Shown here piece by piece: positions 50,890 through 60,495 of a stretch of 64,000 nt of DNA. Made by a program: the position numbers and the translations under genes. The notes below the pieces were generated by a model. That model was given only the letters and a program-made list of their open reading frames with translations. It was not told where the DNA came from and made no database searches. The stretch comes from Prevotella sp. (lineage in GTDB: Bacteria > Bacteroidota > Bacteroidia > Bacteroidales > Bacteroidaceae), in NCBI GenBank assembly GCA_017619375.1, contig JAFZSL010000056.1, positions 1-64,000 of the forward strand. The letters run 5' to 3'. Within the stretch, counting starts at the first letter, position 1, and each line of letters begins with the position of its first letter.

Positions 50890-53178
50890 ATGAAAAAACT
50901 ACTATCCCTTATACTATTAATGCTGGTGAACCTTGCCTCTCCAGCCCAGATTGTCAAACTGGGTGACCTCAACCATGACAACCAAGTGAACATCACCGAC
51001 ATTATGGCGTTGGTGGAAATCGTGTTACAAGGCTATTCACCCTTCTCGGTTTCTCCAACGGAAATAGCCATGCAAGCAGGTGGCACCGCAAAATTGACCA
51101 TCTATGGCGGCTACTATTATTACGAGGTTGAATCTGCCAACCCAAGCATAGTGGAAGCTTCGGTGGACGGTATGACCATCACGCTCTCCGCCATTACAGG
51201 GGGTGAGACCACTGTGACGGTCAAGGATGTGTTGACCTTCAGGAGCATTGACATACCAGTCGTCGTAGAACATAATGCCCTTCAATTGTCAACTACTGAG
51301 TTATCCTTGGTTGTTGGTGAACAAGGAAATGTGGAAATTCCTTCTGGTAGCGGTTACTATAGTGTCCAAAACAGCGACGATGAAGTTGTAAGCGCTGCTG
51401 TTTCGGGCAACACGGTCACAGTCACTGCCGTAGGTGCAGGAACAGCCAACATTACAATTACTGATATTAAGACTGACCTAAAATCGGTTATACATGTAAC
51501 GGTATTATTGCCTCTTTCACTCTCCTCTTCTTCTATATACATTACCATAGGAGAAGAGAAAACTGTAACCATCACTACAGGAAGCGGAAACTACATAGTC
51601 CAAAGCAATGATGTTGATGTAGCAACCGCCACATTGGATGGTGATTTGGTCGTAATCAGTGCAATTGATGAGGGAACTGCCACAATCACAGTCACGGACA
51701 CTATAAGTGGTCAGAGTGCCTTAATTGATGTGATGGTGAGTGAATCCCCCATGTCTTTCCTTACCTGCCCCGATACTCACCATCCTCATATTATTGACCT
51801 AGGTTTGCCTTCAGGCACGAAATGGGCGTGTTGCAACGTCGGGGCATCAGCCCCCCAAGAAACAGGTGGATATTATGCGTGGGGAGAGTCGGAACAAAAG
51901 CCCGAATATGATTATGACAATTACATTCTTTGTGACGGAGCATATGATGCGTGTTACGACATAGGAAGCAGTATAAGTGGCACTCAATACGATACAGCAC
52001 ATAATATTTGGGGTAGCCTCTGGAGAATGCCTACTTATGTTCAAATCAATGAACTTATAAATAATTGTAAGACAAAGGTGATTTCCTCTGATGGAAATAG
52101 GTTAATGCAATTTACGGGGCCTCTTGGAAATAGTATTATCTTACCCTTTTCAGGTTATTTTGGAACTGAATTACACAACACTTCTTCACACAATTCTTTA
52201 TACTGGACTGGTGACGAATTGGGATTTGCGTTAGGTGACGCTTGCTGTTTTTTTTCTCAGAACAATGGATTAGTGATATGTGATGGTTCAGGTCGTGAAA
52301 TAGGCCTCCAAATTCGTCCAGTTTATACAGATACCACTCCTCTTATTATTTCATTAAACTGTATTGAGATCCCTAATGGACACAGTTCTACGATACCTAT
52401 TCTCTCAGGAAGCGGATCATATACGGTAGAACTAAGAAATTCAGATGAAGTTGATGAGGACGATATAGCTACAACTTATTTAAGTGATGACGACATTAAA
52501 ATTATTGCTTTAAAAGAAGGAATAGCTACTATTATTGTGAAAGATTTGAAAAGTGGAGAAAAAGCGTTACTTGAGTTAGTTGTAACTGATGGTGAAAACC
52601 ATCAATCATTAAATTTATGCCCTGACGACAATCATCCCCATATGATTGACCTTGACCTGCCATCTGGCACAAAATGGGCCTGTTGCAATGTGGATGCCGT
52701 ATCTCCAGAGGGGTTTGGCGGCTACTATTCCTGGGGTGAGACAGAGGAGAAATCGGATTATTCTTGGGATACATACGCATATTGTGATGGAATTAAAAAA
52801 TCCTGTTATGATCTTGGTAATAGTATCTCTAATACACAGTACGATGTTGCACATGTGAAATGGGGTGACTCTTGGCGAATGGCAACAAGCGAAGAGGCGG
52901 ATGAACTGACTGCAAAATGCAGTAAAAAGGTTAAAATAATAAATGGTACCAAAGGTATGTTATTTACTGGAACAAATGACAAGAGCATATTTTTACCTTT
53001 TGCTGGCTACCGATTAAACAGGGACTTATACCATCAAGGAGACAGCGGTTACTCTTGGTTAGATTCAATAGGTAAATCCTATAATGCACCCAGTCTATGG
53101 GCTAACCATTTTATGTCTGATTTCATTTTTCTCACTTATCGCTTCATTGGTCGGGCCGTTCGTCCCGTTTCAAAATAA
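50890..53178 (+). CDS. Secreted surface protein: dockerin-like, Ig-like repeats, two FISUMP domains
   Basis: 762 residues. After a signal peptide (MKKLLSLILLMLVNLASPAQ) comes a dockerin-like calcium loop (GDLNHDNQVNITDIMALVEI, about 26-45). Then three Ig-like (BIG2-like) domains of about 80 residues each (about 52-290). Two copies of the FISUMP domain follow, at about 295-480 and 575-762, each starting (H/D)xPHxIDLxLPSGTKWACCNV and containing GGYYxWGE. A fourth Ig-like domain sits between them. Such proteins are surface-exposed in gut Bacteroidetes, possibly adhesins or glycan binders. The second half is more AT-rich than the first. Confidence 0.87.
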   Translation: MKKLLSLILLMLVNLASPAQIVKLGDLNHDNQVNITDIMALVEIVLQGYSPFSVSPTEIAMQAGGTAKLTIYGGYYYYEVESANPSIVEASVDGMTITLSAITGGETTVTVKDVLTFRSIDIPVVVEHNALQLSTTELSLVVGEQGNVEIPSGSGYYSVQNSDDEVVSAAVSGNTVTVTAVGAGTANITITDIKTDLKSVIHVTVLLPLSLSSSSIYITIGEEKTVTITTGSGNYIVQSNDVDVATATLDGDLVVISAIDEGTATITVTDTISGQSALIDVMVSESPMSFLTCPDTHHPHIIDLGLPSGTKWACCNVGASAPQETGGYYAWGESEQKPEYDYDNYILCDGAYDACYDIGSSISGTQYDTAHNIWGSLWRMPTYVQINELINNCKTKVISSDGNRLMQFTGPLGNSIILPFSGYFGTELHNTSSHNSLYWTGDELGFALGDACCFFSQNNGLVICDGSGREIGLQIRPVYTDTTPLIISLNCIEIPNGHSSTIPILSGSGSYTVELRNSDEVDEDDIATTYLSDDDIKIIALKEGIATIIVKDLKSGEKALLELVVTDGENHQSLNLCPDDNHPHMIDLDLPSGTKWACCNVDAVSPEGFGGYYSWGETEEKSDYSWDTYAYCDGIKKSCYDLGNSISNTQYDVAHVKWGDSWRMATSEEADELTAKCSKKVKIINGTKGMLFTGTNDKSIFLPFAGYRLNRDLYHQGDSGYSWLDSIGKSYNAPSLWANHFMSDFIFLTYRFIGRAVRPVSK

Positions 53179-53343
53179 TACTGTAAAATAGTGTGATCAT
53201 ATTTCGAATATACACCTTTCCTTCCTACCATAGGTTTGAAGTAAAAAAATAAAAACTCCTTATTAAAAAATATTAAAACGTCGTTCCCATCTCCGATAAG
53301 TGTAACATCTCCCCCCTCTCATACGTCATAACCACAGACAACG

Positions 53344-53856
53344 ATGAAAAAGATCAGTTTCCGCAATGATGTGCTACCGCTGAAAGACTTGCTCTACAGG
53401 TTGGCATTGCGCATCACCCTCAGACATGAAGAGGCAGAAGACATCGTGCAGGACACGCTGATCAAGGTCTGGAACAAACGCGACGAGTGGGATAAGATTG
53501 ACTCTATCGAAGCCTTCAGCCTTACCATCTGCCGCAACCTGGCCCTCGACAGGCTAAGGATGAAGCAGAACCAAAACGAGTCGCTTGACAATCTACACCT
53601 GGAAACACCCGACCAAGGAGGCACGCCCTACGAGCTCATGCTCCAAAAAGACCGCATCCAACTGGTGAAACAAATGGTGGACGCTCTACCTGAAAAGCAG
53701 CGCAGCTGCATGCAACTGCGAGACTTCGAAGGCAAATCCTACAAGGAAATCGCTCAGATACTCAACATCAGCGAAGACCAAGTGAAAGTGAATATCTTCA
53801 GGGCACGACAAGCCATCAAGAAAAAATACCAAGAGACAGAGGGATATGGACTATAA
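53344..53856 (+). CDS. ECF-type RNA polymerase sigma factor
   Basis: 170 residues, sigma-70 family with regions 2 and 4. Region 2: HEEAEDIVQDTLIKVWNKRD and SLTICRNLALDRLR. Region 4: ALPEKQRSCMQLRDFEGKSY and ISEDQVKVNIFRARQAIK. It overlaps the next gene by 11 nt; that gene is probably its regulator. No target promoters are recognised here. Confidence 0.93.
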   Translation: MKKISFRNDVLPLKDLLYRLALRITLRHEEAEDIVQDTLIKVWNKRDEWDKIDSIEAFSLTICRNLALDRLRMKQNQNESLDNLHLETPDQGGTPYELMLQKDRIQLVKQMVDALPEKQRSCMQLRDFEGKSYKEIAQILNISEDQVKVNIFRARQAIKKKYQETEGYGL

Positions 53857-54343
53857 ATACATCGAGCAACTATTGGAACGCTACTGGTTGTGCGAGACCA
53901 CATTGGAAGAGGAGCAGATTCTGCGCACCTTCTTCAGTCAGGAAAGCGTACCCGTGAGGCTCCTTCCCTACAAAGACTTGTTCACCTATGAGCAAGCCTC
54001 TGTGGAAACCGAAAAACTGGGAGACGACTTCGACCGGCGCATGCTGGAAATGGTCGGGGAAGTGCCACCGGTCAAGGCCAGGAAAATCAGTATGACGCAG
54101 CGACTCAGACCGCTCTTCAAAGCAGCCGCCATCGTAGCCATCATACTCACCCTCGGCAACGCCATACAAGTGGCCATACAATCACGGGAACAAGCCCCGA
54201 TAGCCAACAATGGCGGATACAACACTCCAGGCAACGGCCCATCTGTGGCCATCACCGACACGCTGAAAGGCGACTCGATGAAAATCGCAGAATCCCTCAA
54301 GGGCGACTCGATGAAAATCGCAGAAACCCCCATCATCAAATGA
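53846..54343 (+). CDS. Single-pass membrane protein, probable anti-sigma partner
   Basis: 165 residues. A cytoplasmic acidic N-terminal part (MDYKYIEQLLERYWLCETTL), one transmembrane helix at about 92-112 (FKAAAIVAIILTLGNAIQVA) and an outer tail. The layout and the 11-nt overlap with the sigma-factor gene fit an anti-sigma protein, though no zinc-binding motif is present. The tail contains a direct duplication of the 11-residue unit LKGDSMKIAE(S/T), encoded by a 33-bp repeat at about 54262-54330. Confidence 0.75.
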   Translation: MDYKYIEQLLERYWLCETTLEEEQILRTFFSQESVPVRLLPYKDLFTYEQASVETEKLGDDFDRRMLEMVGEVPPVKARKISMTQRLRPLFKAAAIVAIILTLGNAIQVAIQSREQAPIANNGGYNTPGNGPSVAITDTLKGDSMKIAESLKGDSMKIAETPIIK

Positions 54344-54514
54344 ACATTTCTATGCTTTCTCTATAAACATCTGTTTAGTAAAACAAAAGTGAAACTGTGA
54401 AGTTTCCATTCTCTCAAATTTTTCATAACATACTAACGAAACGACGCCTTTGCCAAAGAGCAAGGGCGTCGTTGGTTGTATATTCTGCTTCACCAGACCC
54501 TTTTCACACCTTGT
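54344..54514. other. Short spacer with hairpin
   Basis: AACGACGCC (54440-54448) pairs with GGCGTCGTT (54465-54473), possibly ending the sigma-factor operon. The T-run after it is weak. Confidence 0.45.
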
Positions 54515-54667
54515 TCAATAGGTGCGCCGCCCGGTGACTATCAAGTATCTTGTCTTGGCTTGCAAATACTCGCTGATGGCAGTATTGCGTTGTGTGAGTG
54601 CTTGCTGCTGTTGACGTTGCGCGTCGAGCAGCACCGTCATGGTTGACAGGCATCCGACCGTATTCAT
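54515..54667 (-). pseudogene. TolC-family outer-membrane efflux protein, C-terminal remnant
   Basis: About 50 codons read STMTVLLDAQRQQQQALTQR then NTAISEYLQAKTRYLIVTGR, the typical end of a TolC/OprM-type outer-membrane channel (VLDAQ..L..A...Y..A...Y). Nothing upstream on this strand continues the protein, so it is a fragment left after deletion. The frame extends to 54793 but the upstream part is not channel-like. Confidence 0.6.
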
Positions 54668-54938
54668 AAATGTCTTCCGCGTGTCATTACTTCTTGTTTC
54701 CCCGAGACAGAAACACCACACTTTCAAATTTATAAAATTAACCATTTTTGTCGGAAAGACGAAATTTTCCCCCTTCTTTTCCTTTTTCGTCATTCTTTTT
54801 ATCTCACAAGGTCAAGACAAATGCCAGGGCAAACCGCTAAAGACTTTATGGCCCCTGACGCCCTTGCTGTTGCGACGCCCGCTCAGAAGAAAAATCAATT
54901 TCTTTATCCCTAATGGCAGATAATTCCTGAATTTTACC
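54668..54938. other. Gene-free spacer before bglX
   Basis: AT-rich, no convincing gene. The -7 box of the next gene is at its right end. Confidence 0.4.
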
Positions 54939-54946
54939 TATATTTG
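54939..54946 (+). promoter_or_regulatory. -7 box of the GH3 gene
   Basis: TATATTTG, 26 nt before the ATG; no clear -33. Confidence 0.5.
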
Positions 54947-54971
54947 TAACCGAAAAAGTCTTACCTGAATT

Positions 54972-57467
54972 ATGAAAACCAACAAAATGACAAAATCAAT
55001 TTTTCTGATGATGCTGGGCGCTTGCACTGCCATAGACATGGCGGCCCAAGCCATCAAACCAGCAATCCCACGTGATGAGGCGTTGGAAGCGAAAATAGAG
55101 ACCACCCTTGCCAAGATGACCCTCGACGAGAAAATCGGCCAGATGCTTGAACTGAACCTCGACGTGATGGGAAAGATGACAATGGAAAATCCAAAGATCG
55201 ACCGCGATAAGGTGCGCCAGGTGCTGCAACAATATGGGACGCCATCGAAAGAGATAGAAGCACTGCTCAAGCAGAGCGACCAACAAATCATGGATCGCTT
55301 TGGAAACTATCCTGTCGACATCTACGATGGTGACACGCGGCGGGTGTGGAAACTCAATGAAAACATGCTCGACACCATCATATCGAAATGGAAGGTAGGG
55401 TCGATACTCAATGCGCCCGGCACACGCGCCTCCACCGTTGAGCAATGGCAACAATGGATAAGGCTGATACAGAAGAAATCGATGAAACACATCGGCATTC
55501 CCGACATCTACGGCCTCGACCACAACCATGGTGTGACATACACACAAGGCGGCACACTCTTCCCACAACCCATCAATATCGCCGCCACTTTCAACACCGA
55601 ACTTGCTTTCATCGGAGCACAAGTCACCGCATACGAGAGCAGGGCTGGCAACTGTCCATGGGTTTACAACCCCGTTGTCGACCTGGGACGCGATGCGCGA
55701 TGGTCACGCATCTGGGAGAGTTTCGGCGAGGACGCCATCGTCAACGCACGGATGGTGGAGGCCGAAATCAAAGGCTACCAAGGCGACGACCCCAACCATC
55801 TGGGGCCATACAACGTGGCCACCTGCACGAAACACTATTTCGCATACGGAGCACCATGGAGTGGCAAGGACCGGACACCGGCATATCTCTCACCGCAGTT
55901 GCTCCGTGAGAAATATTTCGAACCTTTCAAGGCAGCAGCCCAAGCCGGTACGCTGACCATGATGGTGAACTCCGCCTCCGTCAACGGCGTGCCATTGCAT
56001 GCCAGTTACGAATACCTCACCAAATGGCTGAAAGAGGACCTCAACTGGGATGGCATGCTTGTGACAGACTGGGCAGACATCAACAACCTCTTCTCACGTG
56101 AAAAGGTGGCGAAAGACAAGAAAGACGCCATCAGAATCGCCATCAACGCCGGCATTGACATGTCCATGGACCCATACAGCGTGGAATTTTGCATCCTGCT
56201 GAAAGAACTCGTCGAGGAAGGGAAGGTCCCCATGAGCCGCATCGACGATGCCGTGAGACGCATCTTGCGTGTGAAATACAGGCTGAACCTCTTCGACCAG
56301 CCCAACACGGGAGGAAAAGGGTATGAGAAATTCGGCTCTGACGAGTTCGCCGCCCAAGCATTGACGGCTGCAGAAGAGTCGGAAGTGCTGCTCAAGAACA
56401 ACGGAAACATCCTGCCCTTGGCCAAAGGCAAGAAAATCTTGCTCACAGGGCCAAACGCCAACCAGATGCGATGCCTCCATGGAGGGTGGAGCTATACCTG
56501 GCAAGGGTCGATGGCGGAAGACCTGGCAGAGAAATACAACACCATCCATGAAGCTCTCTGCAACAAATTCGGCAAGGAAAGCATCATTCTTGAACAAGGA
56601 GTGACCTACAACGAAAACGGCGCCTATCACGCCGAAAACGAGCCCCAGATTTCAAAAGCCGTGGCGGCAGCGGCGCAGGCAGATATCATCATCGCATGCA
56701 TCGGCGAGAACTCCTATACGGAAACGCCGGGCAACCTCGACGACCTGTGGCTCTCACAAAACCAGAGGAACCTGGTGAAAGAACTTGCCAAGACAGGCAA
56801 ACCCATCGTGCTCGTACTCAACGAAGGCCGCCCGCGACTTATAGCCGACATAGAGCCTCTGGCAGAGGCCGTCGTCGACATCTTCATACCAGGAAACTAC
56901 GGTGGCGACGCTTTGGCCAACCTGCTTGCTGGCGACGCCAACTTCTCAGGCAAGATGCCCTACACATACCCACGTGAAATCAACTCGCTCAACACCTACG
57001 ACTACAAGGTGAGCGAGGAGGTGGGAACCATGGCAGGGGCATACAACTACGATGCGAAAGTGTCGTTGCAATGGCCTTTTGGCTATGGCATGAGCTACAC
57101 CACGTATGAATACAGCAACCTGCGGGTGGACAAGACGGCGTTCAGCGCCGACGACATCCTGACAGTAAGCGTCGACGTGTGCAACAAGGGCGACAAGGCG
57201 GGGAAAGAGGCGGTGCTGCTCTACAGCAGCGACCTCGTTGCATCTGTTGTTCCCGACAACAAACGCCTGCGCGACTTCACCAAGGTCGAGTTGCAACCCG
57301 GAGAGACGAAGACCGTCACCTTCCATCTGCCCGCCAAGAGCCTGGCTTTCGTGGGAGCTGACGGCAAGTGGGTGCTCGAAGAAGGCGAGTTCACGCTGAA
57401 AGCAGGCAACCAGACCACCAACGTGACGTGCAAACAAACCAAGAAGTGGGACATTCCCAACATCTGA
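54972..57467 (+). CDS. Secreted GH3 beta-glucosidase
   Basis: 831 residues with a signal peptide ([22 protein letters not shown] after a five-residue lead). The GH3 N-terminal barrel covers about 35-430: [39 protein letters not shown] (the KH substrate motif), and the nucleophile Asp366 in [10 protein letters not shown]. The GH3 C-terminal domain (about 460-690) and a fibronectin-III-like domain (about 740-815) follow. It hydrolyses terminal beta-glucose from oligosaccharides, and so could act after the GH9 enzyme at 22.6 kb. A perfect hairpin follows the stop. Confidence 0.95.
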   Translation: MKTNKMTKSIFLMMLGACTAIDMAAQAIKPAIPRDEALEAKIETTLAKMTLDEKIGQMLELNLDVMGKMTMENPKIDRDKVRQVLQQYGTPSKEIEALLKQSDQQIMDRFGNYPVDIYDGDTRRVWKLNENMLDTIISKWKVGSILNAPGTRASTVEQWQQWIRLIQKKSMKHIGIPDIYGLDHNHGVTYTQGGTLFPQPINIAATFNTELAFIGAQVTAYESRAGNCPWVYNPVVDLGRDARWSRIWESFGEDAIVNARMVEAEIKGYQGDDPNHLGPYNVATCTKHYFAYGAPWSGKDRTPAYLSPQLLREKYFEPFKAAAQAGTLTMMVNSASVNGVPLHASYEYLTKWLKEDLNWDGMLVTDWADINNLFSREKVAKDKKDAIRIAINAGIDMSMDPYSVEFCILLKELVEEGKVPMSRIDDAVRRILRVKYRLNLFDQPNTGGKGYEKFGSDEFAAQALTAAEESEVLLKNNGNILPLAKGKKILLTGPNANQMRCLHGGWSYTWQGSMAEDLAEKYNTIHEALCNKFGKESIILEQGVTYNENGAYHAENEPQISKAVAAAAQADIIIACIGENSYTETPGNLDDLWLSQNQRNLVKELAKTGKPIVLVLNEGRPRLIADIEPLAEAVVDIFIPGNYGGDALANLLAGDANFSGKMPYTYPREINSLNTYDYKVSEEVGTMAGAYNYDAKVSLQWPFGYGMSYTTYEYSNLRVDKTAFSADDILTVSVDVCNKGDKAGKEAVLLYSSDLVASVVPDNKRLRDFTKVELQPGETKTVTFHLPAKSLAFVGADGKWVLEEGEFTLKAGNQTTNVTCKQTKKWDIPNI

Positions 57468-57477
57468 ATCCAACAAG

Positions 57478-57514
57478 ACTATCAGGGGCGGGCACAAGAC
57501 CCGCCCCTGATAGT
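57478..57514 (+). terminator. Terminator-like palindrome built from a dispersed repeat
   Basis: A perfect 15-bp inverted repeat (ACTATCAGGGGCGGG at 57478-57492, complement at 57500-57514) with loop CACAAGA. The core GGGCGGGCACAAGACCCGCC recurs at 62110-62130, so this is also a dispersed repeat. Confidence 0.78.
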
Positions 57515-57634
57515 TGCATACTCCCAGGGTTGTTGAAAAGCCACCTTGCCCGTCCCTGCGGCATGTAGATAGTTGTATTTTCCGAGATATCTGCAATGGG
57601 GGCAACTATAAAGCCGTTCTCAGGCGAGGGGGCA

Positions 57635-58441
57635 TCATTTTTCCACCTTTCTCATTCGCTGATGTAGTTGCAGGATGGCGGGGACAAAGATGAATAGCGA
57701 GAAGACGATGGCGAGCGACACCTTGAAATAATTGCCTCCGAGAAGGTCTATCACCTTCACATTCTGATACTGCGGGAAAACATTGTAGACGACATACGAC
57801 AAGGTGTTGTTCACCCAATGCAACATGATGCCCGGGATAATGCTCCCCGTGCGGTAGTACATCCATCCCAGCAACAAGCCGATGCAAAAGGCATGAGGCA
57901 TCTGAGCAGGATTGCCATGGACCAAGGTGAACAACACCGCCGAAATGGCAATGGGCACCCAATGGCGGGACGACCCTTCCAGCAAGACTCGGAGGATGGC
58001 ACCCCGAAACACCACCTCCTCTACTATCGGAGCGAAGATGCATATTACCAGATACCCCCAGCGGTTACCTAAGATGTCGCCCAAGGTTCCCTTTGTCAAA
58101 TCGGGAAGTGGCACCAATTCAAGAAACAACTCTGAAGGGATGATCGTGCCCAAGACGGCGACACCTGCCCAAAAGAGCACTCCATAAGGTTTGGAGCGCA
58201 GATAGGCACGCGACACACGGCACCACTTCATCGAAAGGAAGAGCACCAAGGTGATGATGCTCGAAATCACCTGAATCACGATGGTCTGCATGGTGGTGAT
58301 GCCTTCTCCATTCATCAACGAGCGAAGTGAATTGCCAACACCTTCTGCTACCGCCCATACCGCAAACACGACATAAGTGACGATAAACTGTATCAATAAG
58401 AATACTATCGTATAAAGAATAGCATCAAAGTATTTTCTCAT
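57635..58441 (-). CDS. CPBP family intramembrane metalloprotease
   Basis: 268 residues with about seven to eight membrane helices. The CAAX-protease/bacteriocin-processing motif is EEVVFRGAIL (Glu141-Glu142-x-x-x-Arg146), followed by FTLVHGNPAQMPHAFCIGLL (second motif, F-x-x-x-H) and WVNNTLSY (third motif). It is an integral membrane protease of unknown substrate. Confidence 0.9.
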   Translation of the reverse strand: MRKYFDAILYTIVFLLIQFIVTYVVFAVWAVAEGVGNSLRSLMNGEGITTMQTIVIQVISSIITLVLFLSMKWCRVSRAYLRSKPYGVLFWAGVAVLGTIIPSELFLELVPLPDLTKGTLGDILGNRWGYLVICIFAPIVEEVVFRGAILRVLLEGSSRHWVPIAISAVLFTLVHGNPAQMPHAFCIGLLLGWMYYRTGSIIPGIMLHWVNNTLSYVVYNVFPQYQNVKVIDLLGGNYFKVSLAIVFSLFIFVPAILQLHQRMRKVEK

Positions 58442-58489
58442 CTTTCCTTACTTGTGCAAGTTTAGTTATTAATTGTAATTTATAAATTT

Positions 58490-59431
58490 TTAATTATCAA
58501 TTGTGTCGAAGATGGCATTGGCGCATCTCACATCCTCACGCAACTGCGCCACCAGGAGACCGGTACTCTCGAATTTCCTTTCCTCCCGCAGCCGATGGAC
58601 CAATGCCACCAGCATATGTTTGCCATAGAGGTCGCCATCATAGTTGATGACATGGGTCTCGATGGCCATCCCGTGGCCTTGGAAGGTGGGACGCATGCCG
58701 ATGTTGGTCACCGCCCGCTTCATCTCCATCGAACCCTCCAGGCGCACCCTCGCCACATAGGCCCCCGGGGCGGGCAGCATCTTCGCCACATCCTCCAAGA
58801 GGAGGTTAGCGGTGGGGAAGCCCAGTCGCCGTCCCTGCTGGTAGCCCTCCACCACCCTTCCCATGAGGGTGTACTGATGCCCCATGCACTTGGTGGCTGT
58901 CTCCACATCGCCTTGCAGGAGCATCTGCCGAATGGCGGAACTGCTCACCCGAATGCCATCGACAGACAGCGGCGCACCTTGCACCACCTCCATGCCCAAG
59001 GCCGCACCATGGCGCACATAGTCGTCGAAGCCTTCCGCAGAACCTCTGCCGAAACGGTTGTCATACCCCATGACAAGCCGCTTGACCCCCAGTTGCCCGT
59101 GAAGCACCTGGCGCATGAAGTCCTCGGCCGACAATGCCGCCATCTCTGGTGTGAAATGCAGCACCACGCAGTTGTCCACCCCCGTCTTGGCCAGCCTCAC
59201 CAGTTTCTCTTCATAGGAGGTGAGCAATTGTGGTTGGAAGTCGGGGCAGAGCACCTCCCTCGGATGACGGTCAAAGGTGATCACCATCGATTCCATCCCC
59301 CTTTCCTTCGCCTCCTCCAACACTTGGCGGATGAGATGTTGATGCCCGAGGTGAACACCGTCGAAAAAGCCGATGGTGGCCACTGAGACACCCAGGTCGG
59401 AAGGGATGTTGTCGGTAAATATCTTTCTCAT
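58490..59431 (-). CDS. ribF: Bifunctional riboflavin kinase/FAD synthetase
   Basis: 313 residues. The N-terminal FAD synthetase domain (about 10-180) has the nucleotidyl-transferase motif IGFFDGVHLGHQHLI and, at about 155-168, SVDGIRVSSSAIRQ. The C-terminal riboflavin kinase domain (about 185-305) starts GRVVEGYQQGRRLGFPTANL. It makes FMN and then FAD. ATG 59431 is chosen over a TTG at 59437. Confidence 0.95.
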   Translation of the reverse strand: MRKIFTDNIPSDLGVSVATIGFFDGVHLGHQHLIRQVLEEAKERGMESMVITFDRHPREVLCPDFQPQLLTSYEEKLVRLAKTGVDNCVVLHFTPEMAALSAEDFMRQVLHGQLGVKRLVMGYDNRFGRGSAEGFDDYVRHGAALGMEVVQGAPLSVDGIRVSSSAIRQMLLQGDVETATKCMGHQYTLMGRVVEGYQQGRRLGFPTANLLLEDVAKMLPAPGAYVARVRLEGSMEMKRAVTNIGMRPTFQGHGMAIETHVINYDGDLYGKHMLVALVHRLREERKFESTGLLVAQLREDVRCANAIFDTIDN

Positions 59432-59506
59432 TTGCAATGGCCAAATCGTCCCACTTTTTCAAATGGACTCATTATTAATTGTTAATTATTAATTGTTAAT
59501 TATAAA

Positions 59507-60490
59507 TTATTTTGGCGGGTTTTTCCTCAATTCCTCGAGGATGCCCATCAGTTCCTCCATCCGTTCTGCCCTGAGGATGGCGATGCGCGTGGGTCGGAAA
59601 TTGGGAATGCCCTTGAAGATGGGACTTGACGCAAGGTGCCGGCGAGTATGCAGGATGCCCCGGTATTCGTCTATGCGCTCCACATTGATGCGCAACTGCT
59701 CCTCCAACACGTCAAGTTTCCAAGAGAAATCCATTGCGGGGTCGGGTTCCTGACCGTCAAGGAAGCGTCTGATTTCCCGGAATATCCATGGTCTTCCGAA
59801 GGTGGCCCTACCCACCATCACGGCATCCACGCCATACTGTTCGAAGGCGCGCTTCGCCTCTTCCGGCGATGTGATGTCTCCATTCCCGATGATGGGAATG
59901 TGTATGCGGGGGTTGCGTTTCACCTCGGCGATGGGTTCCCAGTCGGCGGTGCCGGTGTACATCTGCGACCGTGTGCGTCCGTGTATGGTGAGGGCGCTGA
60001 TGCCGCAGTCCTGAAGTTGTTCCGCAAGTTCGCCGATGATGATGCTGGAAGCATCCCATCCCAAGCGCGTCTTCACCGTCACCGGCACGTTTACCGCCTT
60101 CACCACCTCGCGTGTGATGTCGAGCATCAAGGGGATGTTGCGCAGCATTCCGGCGCCGGCCCCCTTCCCCGCCACCTTCTTGACGGGGCATCCGAAATTG
60201 AGGTCTATGAGGTCGGGGTGCACCTGCTCCACGATTTTCGCCGCCTCCACCATCGCCTCCACGTCGCGTCCATAGAGTTGTATGCCCACGGGGCGCTCCT
60301 CGTCGCGAATGGCCAATTTGTCGATGGAGCATTTCACCGACCTCACCAGCGCCTCGGCACTGACAAACTCGGTATACACCATCGATGCACCGAAACGTTT
60401 GCATAGCAGTCGGAAACCGATGTCGGTCACGTCTTCCATCGGTGCGAGGAAGACGGGCATGGTGTCGAAAGAGATATTGCCTATTTTCAT
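59507..60490 (-). CDS. dusB: tRNA-dihydrouridine synthase
   Basis: 327 residues from ATG 60490. FMN-dependent TIM barrel: FLAPMEDVTDIGFRLLCKRF, the catalytic Cys in DLNFGCPVKKVAGKGAG, and TIHGRTRSQMYTGTADWEPI with VMVGRATFGRPWIFREI. It reduces uridine in tRNA D-loops. The gene symbol is by subgroup resemblance. A longer frame upstream runs through dprA and is rejected. Confidence 0.93.
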   Translation of the reverse strand: MKIGNISFDTMPVFLAPMEDVTDIGFRLLCKRFGASMVYTEFVSAEALVRSVKCSIDKLAIRDEERPVGIQLYGRDVEAMVEAAKIVEQVHPDLIDLNFGCPVKKVAGKGAGAGMLRNIPLMLDITREVVKAVNVPVTVKTRLGWDASSIIIGELAEQLQDCGISALTIHGRTRSQMYTGTADWEPIAEVKRNPRIHIPIIGNGDITSPEEAKRAFEQYGVDAVMVGRATFGRPWIFREIRRFLDGQEPDPAMDFSWKLDVLEEQLRINVERIDEYRGILHTRRHLASSPIFKGIPNFRPTRIAILRAERMEELMGILEELRKNPPK

Positions 60491-60495
60491 TGGTG

